Shown: one piece after another, positions 1 through 5,233 of the stretch | Position numbering within the stretch: the first letter of the stretch is position 1 | How the letters are laid out: the number at the start of each line of letters is the position of its first letter | Assembly: GCA_002348465.1 (NCBI GenBank) | Contig: DEBI01000034.1 | Location: 1-7,545 of the forward strand | Length of the DNA stretch: 7,545 nucleotides | Source of the DNA: Gemmatimonadales bacterium UBA2960 | Lineage (GTDB): Bacteria; Gemmatimonadota; Gemmatimonadetes; Longimicrobiales; Gaopeijiaceae | Direction: 5' to 3' | Translations under genes and position numbers: made by a program | The notes under the pieces: generated by a model | Databases searched by the model: none | What the model was told of the DNA's origin: nothing | Seen by the model: only the letters and a program-made list of their open reading frames with translations

Positions 1-899
1 ATCGGATACCGATGAGGAAGAAAGGTCATCAGGCGTGTGATATCGGCTGCCGGCGGACCGCTCCTTCGTAGATGAGTCCGAATTGCTCTGGCTAACTCAA
101 TATTGCCCTCATGGCTCGGGCGTTCAGCAACCACATGGGCAGTCAAGCGTCTACTCAGTAAGGCTAGGTCGCCTACAATGTCACCGACTTTATGGCGGAG
201 AAACTCATCTTCGAACCGGAGGCTGTTGTCTACAATATCGTTTGCGTCGAGAACGATTGTGTTTTTCAACGACGCTCCGAGTGCAAGACCGCGCCCATTT
301 AATTCTTCTACGTCCGCCTCGAACCCGAAGGTGCGAGCCCGGGCTATTTCGTCCGCGAATCCTGCATCCACATCATACGAGCCATAGCAACGCCCAATCC
401 TCGGATGCTCAAAATCAATCGTCGCCGAAATCCGCATTCGTGAGTGAGGTGTCGCGACATATGATGATCCGGACTCGAGTTCCGCCGTAACAGGAGCACT
501 GACCGCCAAAATACTCGCTTCCTGATCCTGCTCGACCGGCCCGGCTTCGGAGAGTGCGTCAAAATAATCGCTGAACGACCCGTCACGAATTGGGACCTCA
601 GGACCGTCAATCTCAACTACTAGATTGTCGATTTTGTGAGCCGCGACTGCCGCCATCACATGCTCTACAGTCAGCACACGGGCCCCATCGTGCCCGATCG
701 TAGTACCCAAATCGGTGTTGATCACGTGATCTAGGTTGGCGGGAATCGAAGGGGTGTGCTCGTGGTCCGTCCTCACGAATAACACACCGGTATCGGGCTC
801 ACCGGGCCTAAACGTCAGTTTTGCTGACTCGCCAGAATGCACGCCTGTGCCATCGAGTGTGATCTCCGCCGATATGGAACGCTGTGAAGGTTCACTCAT
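1..899 (-). CDS. lpxC-fabZ: LpxC deacetylase fused to FabZ dehydratase (3' part outside window)
   Basis: LpxC is the zinc-dependent UDP-3-O-acyl-GlcNAc deacetylase that commits the cell to lipid A synthesis. The frame from the ATG at 899 is open to the edge, giving 299 complete codons. The zinc ligands are H80 in TVEH, then H236 and D240 in HKVGDIVGD; E79, K237 and H263 (PSHEGN) match the active-site residues. RARTFGF (187-193) and GASLKNTIVLD are further LpxC signatures. No stop follows the LpxC domain. Instead the frame passes within about 15 residues into DITRLMTFLPHRYP (286-299), the expected N-terminus of FabZ, the 3-hydroxyacyl-ACP dehydratase of fatty acid synthesis. The FabZ catalytic His lies outside the window. 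Such LpxC-FabZ fusions are known in Bacteroidota and related groups. LpxC is certain; the fusion rests on the last 14 residues. I expect lpxA next, which is inference. Confidence 0.93.
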   Translation of the reverse strand, partial: MSEPSQRSISAEITLDGTGVHSGESAKLTFRPGEPDTGVLFVRTDHEHTPSIPANLDHVINTDLGTTIGHDGARVLTVEHVMAAVAAHKIDNLVVEIDGPEVPIRDGSFSDYFDALSEAGPVEQDQEASILAVSAPVTAELESGSSYVATPHSRMRISATIDFEHPRIGRCYGSYDVDAGFADEIARARTFGFEADVEELNGRGLALGASLKNTIVLDANDIVDNSLRFEDEFLRHKVGDIVGDLALLSRRLTAHVVAERPSHEGNIELARAIRTHLRRSGPPAADITRLMTFLPHRYP

Positions 900-903
900 G
901 ATG

Positions 904-907
904 CCTC
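904..907 (-). promoter_or_regulatory. Ribosome-binding site for lpxC
   Basis: GAGG on the minus strand, 4 bases before the ATG at 899. The spacing is slightly short but usable. The ATG is also where LpxC homology begins, so the start is well supported. Confidence 0.5.
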
Positions 908-926
908 GAAGGTTAAGGCGAACAAC

Positions 927-964
927 AATGTGTCTCACGCTTAAATATGCGATTCACACTTAAA
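927..964 (-). repeat. Imperfect 19-base tandem repeat in the lpxD-lpxC spacer
   Basis: Read on the minus strand, TTTAAGTGTGAATCGCATA (964-946) is followed directly by TTTAAGCGTGAGACACATT (945-927); 14 of 19 positions match and the first 11 bases differ at one position. The 89-base spacer is the second longest in the window and its middle is A+T-rich. It could hold a promoter or a pair of regulator sites before lpxC, but I see no convincing -35/-10 pair and no terminator. Confidence 0.3.
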
Positions 965-988
965 GATAATGAGGACGGGCTCGTGGGC

Positions 989-2050
989 CTACTCACTGCC
1001 TTCTTCGGCCCCGCCAAGCTTTCGCGAAAGCCTGGTGACATCTCTTTCAAGCTCAGAGACCCTGGCCCGTAACCTTGGCAGACTGGCGAGGGAAGCCTCT
1101 TTGCGAAGTCCTTCACTTCGGGGACGTGCTGGAAACCCGAACATAGTCGCTCCATCAGGGACGTCCCGCGTGATCCCTGCTTGCACGGTGACCTTAACAT
1201 CATCTCCGATCTCTAGCTGGTTTATCGCGCCGGATTGTCCCCCGAACCATCCACGCTCTCCTATTCTAGTGGAGCCCGCTATCCCCACGAGGGCAGCCAA
1301 GAGTGTCTGAGCGCCGATTCGTACGTTGTGAGCAACATGGACCAGATTGTCGATCTTCACTCCGTTACCCACGTGAGTATCACCCAGAGAGCCTCTGTCT
1401 ATCGCACTGTTAGCTCCGATCTCAACTCGGTCACCTATTACGCACCGGCCAAGCTGGGGGATCTTAAGATGTCTGCCTTCCACTAACGTGTACCCGAAAC
1501 CGTCAGCACCCAGACGAACACCTGAGTGTATCGTTACCTCATCACCAATCAATGTGTCTTTGTAGGTCACAACTTGTGGATGCAGCCAGCACTTAGCTCC
1601 TAAAGTAGTACCGGCGCCCAACACCACGTGGGCTCCAATAACTGAAGCTTCACCAACGGTCACTCCAGCCTCAAGGACAGCATATGGACCAATGGAGACT
1701 CCAGCGCCGATCGAGACTCCAGGACCAAGCACGGCAGTACTGTGAACGGAGACGGAGCGTTTTGGTTTTGGCTGGAGGTGGACGAGCAATCTCTGAAGTG
1801 CCGGATAGGGGTCCTCCACCGCTACCGCGTCGACCTGAGCATTCAGAGTATCGCTGAGTCCTTCGAAGACTAGGAAAGCCTGCGCCCTGCATCCTTCCAA
1901 AAACCGGACGTATCTCCTCGAGGCAAGAAATGCGATGTGGTGCTCGCCCGCATCCTCTATCGATGCGACACCAGAAACCTCACGCTCGGGGCTTCCAATG
2001 ACACGGCCACCGACTAGACTCGCGATCTCGCCTAGGCTGATCCTTTCCAA
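989..2050 (-). CDS. lpxD: UDP-3-O-(3-hydroxyacyl)glucosamine N-acyltransferase LpxD
   Basis: LpxD transfers a 3-hydroxyacyl chain from acyl carrier protein to the 2-amino group of UDP-3-O-acyl-glucosamine, the third step of lipid A synthesis, in the cytoplasm. The product has 353 residues, the normal size. The N-terminal uridine-binding domain covers about 4-95 (SLGEIASLVGGRVIGS at 5-20). A left-handed beta-helix of hexapeptide repeats follows at about 105-300, with the LpxD signature GADGFGY (181-187). The expected catalytic His is H241 in HVAHNVRIG, aligning with E. coli H239. Residues about 313-346 form the C-terminal helix typical of the family. The start is a TTG, forced by an in-frame TAG six codons upstream. 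It acts on the product of LpxC, encoded next in the same operon. Nothing is missing or broken. Confidence 0.97.
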   Translation of the reverse strand: MERISLGEIASLVGGRVIGSPEREVSGVASIEDAGEHHIAFLASRRYVRFLEGCRAQAFLVFEGLSDTLNAQVDAVAVEDPYPALQRLLVHLQPKPKRSVSVHSTAVLGPGVSIGAGVSIGPYAVLEAGVTVGEASVIGAHVVLGAGTTLGAKCWLHPQVVTYKDTLIGDEVTIHSGVRLGADGFGYTLVEGRHLKIPQLGRCVIGDRVEIGANSAIDRGSLGDTHVGNGVKIDNLVHVAHNVRIGAQTLLAALVGIAGSTRIGERGWFGGQSGAINQLEIGDDVKVTVQAGITRDVPDGATMFGFPARPRSEGLRKEASLASLPRLRARVSELERDVTRLSRKLGGAEEGSE

Positions 2051-2060
2051 GGGTGACCCC
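2051..2060 (-). promoter_or_regulatory. Ribosome-binding site for the TTG start of lpxD
   Basis: The minus-strand bases GGGG at 2060-2057 lie 6 bases before the TTG at 2050, the only purine-rich run in the 26-base gap. The lpxD frame is closed by TAG at 2068-2066, and no ATG or GTG lies between that stop and the conserved N-terminal sequence. TTG is therefore the only reasonable start. Confidence 0.5.
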
Positions 2061-2067
2061 GGAGCCT

Positions 2068-2081
2068 AGTGAGCCCTCACT
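2068..2081. repeat. Short palindrome at the skp-lpxD junction
   Basis: AGTGAGCCCTCACT has perfect 6-base arms around two central bases and covers the last bases of skp, including its TGA stop, plus the start of the 26-base gap before lpxD. It has no following T-run, so it is not an intrinsic terminator. It could be a small RNA hairpin or a chance palindrome. Confidence 0.3.
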
Positions 2082-2616
2082 CGCCTGGTCCCACTCCTGG
2101 ATCCGCAGCAGACCGGAGGCGCGTTATTACCTCTTGTGTCAGATCTAACGCCGGGTCAGCGGAAACAATTGATCCAGCTGCAGCATCGAGGATCAGGGAG
2201 TAGGACCCTTCTTCTCGTAACTCTTCTATGACAGCTGTGATGTTGTCCATCACGGGCTGGATGAGCGCCGCACGACGTTGATTTGCAACCTCTTGTAGCT
2301 GTCCAGTGCGCTGCTGATACTCCTGAAATTTTGCCTGAAGCTGTTGCTCCCGATTCGCGCGCGCCTCAGGCGAAAGAGTTAATTGCTGCTGTTGCAGCGC
2401 CGCCTCAAGATTCTGAAGCTCGGTCTCTAGCTGCACGATCTCGTTTTGGTATCCGCTCATCTCAGCATCGAACGCTGCCTGGGCTTCCTCTGCGCCCGGA
2501 GCATTAACCAAGATCTCCTGAGAGTTGATGTAACCGAGCTTGGGAGCCTGCGCCTCTAAGGCCCCCGCAGCACATACGAGGGAAAGTGCCCCGATTGTAA
2601 ACAAGCTGCGTCGCAT
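2077..2616 (-). CDS. skp: OmpH/Skp family periplasmic chaperone
   Basis: Skp is a trimeric periplasmic chaperone that holds unfolded outer-membrane proteins and passes them to BamA. From the ATG at 2616 the product has 179 residues, typical for the family. Residues 1-24 form a Sec signal peptide: MRRS, a hydrophobic core, then GALEAQA, with cleavage somewhere near 22-24. The mature start KLGYINSQEIL (26-36) is the family's first beta strand. Residues about 42-135 are Gln/Glu-rich heptad-like helix, forming the coiled-coil tentacle arms. The C-terminal SYSLILDAAAGSIVSADPALDLT (138-160) is the conserved OmpH end. It follows bamA after a 145-base spacer and precedes lpxD by 26 bases, the conserved order. 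Sequence conservation in this family is low, but pattern and context agree. Confidence 0.93.
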   Translation of the reverse strand: MRRSLFTIGALSLVCAAGALEAQAPKLGYINSQEILVNAPGAEEAQAAFDAEMSGYQNEIVQLETELQNLEAALQQQQLTLSPEARANREQQLQAKFQEYQQRTGQLQEVANQRRAALIQPVMDNITAVIEELREEGSYSLILDAAAGSIVSADPALDLTQEVITRLRSAADPGVGPGE

Positions 2617-2627
2617 GGTCCTATCCC
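2617..2627 (-). promoter_or_regulatory. Ribosome-binding site that decides the skp start
   Basis: The minus-strand sequence GGGATAGGACC stands immediately before the ATG at 2616. GGGA is 7 bases from the start, a normal distance, whereas AGGA is only 2 bases away and less suitable. The site supports the ATG over an in-frame TTG ten codons upstream, which lies inside a potential hairpin and would put a charged stretch before the signal peptide. Confidence 0.6.
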
Positions 2628-2653
2628 GTTTTGTTGTCGTTACCAACGAAAAC
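2628..2653 (-). promoter_or_regulatory. Potential hairpin directly upstream of the skp ribosome-binding site
   Basis: In the minus-strand RNA sense, GTTTT-C-GTTG pairs with CAACAAAAC around a 7-base loop (GTAACGA): nine base pairs with one bulged C. The 3' arm ends exactly where the GGGATAGGACC purine-rich stretch before the skp ATG begins. Such a placement could affect mRNA stability or access to the ribosome-binding site. The stem is mostly A-T, so its stability is modest. A regulatory role is inferred. Confidence 0.4.
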
Positions 2654-2690
2654 CTCTGAGCTTCCCAGAGTCGTCGGTCCTGTTAGCACG

Positions 2691-2755
2691 CCCCTGTCCA
2701 TGGCGTTCGTACACTCCATGGAAATCTCTAGTGAAGGTCGGCCTAGGTACAGGGG
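2691..2755 (-). repeat. Nested inverted repeats in the bamA-skp spacer
   Basis: Outer arms CCCCTGT (2691-2697) and ACAGGGG (2749-2755) are perfect 7-base complements. Inside them, TCCATGG (2697-2703) and CCATGGA (2716-2722) form a second pair with a 12-base loop. The two helices adjoin at 2697, which they share, so they could stack, leaving a one-sided bulge of about 26 bases. As RNA this could be a structured element at the bamA 3' end or in the leader of skp. It could also be chance, because CCATGG is itself palindromic. No known regulatory RNA family is recognised. Confidence 0.4.
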
Positions 2756-2761
2756 TTCGCC

Positions 2762-5233
2762 CTACATACCCTGGCCCTGCGCCATCCTGAAGTGGAGCTT
2801 CCACCCTGGAGAGGCCTTATCAAACCCATACGCGTAATCTAGACCAAGCGGTCCGAACGGAGTAACAATTTGCATACCTACGCCAGCACCGCGATACAGA
2901 TTTTGTGGGGTGAATTCTGATGGATCTCGCCAAAGCCCACCGGCATCATAAAAGAGCCCTAATCCGAGTTGGTCACTCAACCGAATCGCGTACTCCGCCG
3001 TTAGGCTGAAGAACGCATCCCCGAGGCGATCAATCTCGGAAATCTCAGCAGAACGCCGAGGGTAGAGGCCAAGTGGAGTAACTGTAGTTTCGTCATAGCC
3101 TCTTAACTGTTGACCGAACTGAACACCGCCCATCCAAAACCGATCGAACGGGAAGGCTCCAGCGTCTCCAAAGACAGCACCTGCACGCAAAGTCAGTCCC
3201 AATGCGAATCGGATCCCTCCCCCAGGATTGCCGTCACCACCAACCTGACCGACCGGTACCCAAAAGCTACCATCCCCCAAGACTCGAGTGAAATTCCCGT
3301 CACCACCCAAGAAACCACCATTCTGTTCTATAGTGACGTTTTGGCGAGAGCCGAGTGTTGGAAAAAGCGGATGATTGAGGGTACTTCTCGTAATTCCGAG
3401 CGATAACTGGCTCTGGATGCCCGGAGGGCGACCAAACAACGAAGTGTCATCTACGTCGTCGAAGAGCTCGTATTTCGTGCGAGAGAGTCCATAGCCGATG
3501 AAGACACGTGTCCGCTGTGAACCCAACCAAGGCAGACCGAATCGAAAATTTCCACCCAGGCGTCGCCGCCTACCGGAGGCAAATTGAAAGAATCGATCCC
3601 TACTGTTGAATAGAGAGACCGTACCTGATGTCCTACTCTGAAACAGCGCCGGATCGGTAAAGGACACCTCAAAGCTGTTGACATAACGACCGAAATCCCA
3701 CCGCAATGAGCCAGCCTTCGCCTGCCCGAATAAGTTGGGTTGCTCATAACCGATGAACCCAGACACCCCGTAATATCCGCCCATAGAAGTGCCGAAGTTG
3801 ATGGACCCAGTCTGCTTTTCTACAACGTTGAACGTCACATCGACGTCTCCATTGTCCAGCGGCACAATGTCGGGAAACGGAAGGGGCGCCTCGAAGAATC
3901 CAAGTGCTGAAATATTCTGATAGCTCTGCAGCAGCCGGTCTTGGCTATAAACGTCTCCGGGTAGTACAAAAAGCTGATTTCGAATCACCCATTCGTACGT
4001 GTATTCGTTGCCCTCTATCGAAACACGATTCACAATAGCCGGCGTGCCTTCCACAACCTGCCAACTTGCATCAACAGTCGGGGACGCGCCGTCTTCGCCT
4101 TCGTTAAGACTCACTATGGGGTTTACTCTGATATACAGATAACCCTCGTTACGGTAACGCTCTTCGACCGCTGTTATCGCTTCATTGAAAGATTCTGCAT
4201 TGAAAGTCTCACCCTCTTCATTCACAGGACTCCCGCTCCCACCGAGGCCTAAGGTTCCCAGCAAACCACCGCGCCGGGTTGAGCGAAAGTAATCCTCAAG
4301 TTCCTCATCTTCGAAAACCGTATTTCCTTCGATCTCAAAGTCACCGAGCAGGTACTGTTCTCCTTCTCGGACACTGACCTCAAGAATAGCCTTTCCAGTC
4401 AAAGGATCCACTATCAGAGAATCCCGGATCACCTCCATATCGAGGTATCCCCGGGAGCGATAGAGTCGTGGGAGATTCTCCGCGAGGTCACCTGCAAACG
4501 TTACTTGATCATAAGTCCCAGAACGGAACCACCAAAACCCTTCTTTTTGAGTCGACATCGAGCCAGCCAGCTCTTCATCGGAGAGCCCCGTGTTACCGCT
4601 AAAACGGATCTCCGCTATGGTAACTCTTTGACCTTCACTCACGTTAAGGACCAGCTCAATCTCATTTTCTCGAGCGGTGGGAACCACGGTTTCCGTTATC
4701 TCCGCAAACGGGATCCCCTCCGACGCCAACTCCGAACGGATATAGGCCTTGGCTTCTAAGATCCTCTGCTGGCTGAGAGGAAACCCACTATTGAGACCCG
4801 TAGTGTCTCGTACTTCCCGAGCAGACACATTCTGTAGCCCCTCGATCGTAACCCTAGAAACGAGGGGCGCCTCGACTACTTGGATCGTGATGATGTATGG
4901 ACTCAAGCCCGCACCGTTAGGCTCGCGCGCCCGGATTACCACATCATCGAACTGTCCCGTAGCCAGCAGTTCCTTCGTTCCGCGCTGAACTGCCCTATAC
5001 GTAATCTGCTGTCCGGCCTGGATCGCAAAGAGTTGAGTGATAAGCTGTGACTGCACACGAGAGTTACCGGCCACTTCGATCGAGTCTACCCGTACCGTTG
5101 AGCCAGCTTCAGGAGTCTCTGCCTGTGCTGCGATCGACACAGGCAAGGCCAGCGCCACAGCGCAGAAAAATACCGCGGCTACGACTGATGTATTCCCCGA
5201 CTCGTTAACTGAGGGCCAGCTTGGCGAACTCAC
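2762..5233 (-). CDS. bamA: Outer membrane protein assembly factor BamA (Omp85 family)
   Basis: BamA inserts beta-barrel proteins into the outer membrane as the core of the Bam complex. The 823-residue product is the usual length. Residues 1-38 look like a Sec signal peptide (hydrophobic core about 17-34, then AAQA), though with no Lys or Arg in its n-region. Five POTRA domains follow at about 46-121, 122-199, 203-291, 294-396 and 400-473. The fourth contains a Gly-rich insertion (about 319-345). The barrel spans about 474-823, with the loop-6 signature LRGY (710-713; VRGF in E. coli) and a C-terminal GPLGLDYAYGF segment (794-804). The protein ends in FRMAQGQGM, without the terminal Phe or Trp usual in BamA. 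The GTG start is forced by an upstream in-frame TAA and overlaps the clpC stop. Position before skp and lpxD matches the conserved bamA cluster, so identity is secure. Confidence 0.96.
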   Translation of the reverse strand: MSSPSWPSVNESGNTSVVAAVFFCAVALALPVSIAAQAETPEAGSTVRVDSIEVAGNSRVQSQLITQLFAIQAGQQITYRAVQRGTKELLATGQFDDVVIRAREPNGAGLSPYIITIQVVEAPLVSRVTIEGLQNVSAREVRDTTGLNSGFPLSQQRILEAKAYIRSELASEGIPFAEITETVVPTARENEIELVLNVSEGQRVTIAEIRFSGNTGLSDEELAGSMSTQKEGFWWFRSGTYDQVTFAGDLAENLPRLYRSRGYLDMEVIRDSLIVDPLTGKAILEVSVREGEQYLLGDFEIEGNTVFEDEELEDYFRSTRRGGLLGTLGLGGSGSPVNEEGETFNAESFNEAITAVEERYRNEGYLYIRVNPIVSLNEGEDGASPTVDASWQVVEGTPAIVNRVSIEGNEYTYEWVIRNQLFVLPGDVYSQDRLLQSYQNISALGFFEAPLPFPDIVPLDNGDVDVTFNVVEKQTGSINFGTSMGGYYGVSGFIGYEQPNLFGQAKAGSLRWDFGRYVNSFEVSFTDPALFQSRTSGTVSLFNSRDRFFQFASGRRRRLGGNFRFGLPWLGSQRTRVFIGYGLSRTKYELFDDVDDTSLFGRPPGIQSQLSLGITRSTLNHPLFPTLGSRQNVTIEQNGGFLGGDGNFTRVLGDGSFWVPVGQVGGDGNPGGGIRFALGLTLRAGAVFGDAGAFPFDRFWMGGVQFGQQLRGYDETTVTPLGLYPRRSAEISEIDRLGDAFFSLTAEYAIRLSDQLGLGLFYDAGGLWRDPSEFTPQNLYRGAGVGMQIVTPFGPLGLDYAYGFDKASPGWKLHFRMAQGQGM
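5230..5233 (-). promoter_or_regulatory. clpC stop / bamA start overlap (GTGA), likely translational coupling
   Basis: On the minus strand the bases GTGA contain the bamA GTG start and the clpC TGA stop. A TAA lies in the bamA frame two codons upstream (5239-5237), so no earlier bamA start is possible nearby. No strong Shine-Dalgarno sequence is visible in the 3' end of clpC; the best purine run, GGAG, is about 15 bases away. Together this suggests that ribosomes finishing clpC re-initiate on bamA. The coupling is inferred. Confidence 0.7.

Noticed and set aside
83..490. A 135-codon open frame on the plus strand opposite lpxC.
   Set aside because: It lies wholly antisense to LpxC, whose active-site motifs are intact; the translation is low-complexity, Arg/Ser-rich and resembles no family.
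969..1310. A 113-codon plus-strand open frame opposite the 3' end of lpxD.
   Set aside because: Antisense to intact LpxD beta-helix coding sequence, with no recognisable domain and no good ribosome-binding site.
2560..2616. Cys in the Skp signal peptide (SLVC) as a lipoprotein lipobox.
   Set aside because: Val precedes the Cys and no Leu is at -3; the sequence continues hydrophobic to a normal signal peptidase I region, and Skp is a soluble chaperone.
2617..2646. In-frame TTG at 2646 as the skp start.
   Set aside because: It adds ten polar residues before a standard signal peptide, lacks a ribosome-binding site and lies in a potential hairpin; the ATG at 2616 has a purine-rich site.
2649..2670. 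Hairpin CTCTGG-GAAGC-TCAGAG followed by GTTTT as a terminator after bamA.
   Set aside because: Six weak pairs including a G-U, only four T residues, and a neighbouring stem competes for the T-run. A terminator inside this conserved operon would need stronger evidence.
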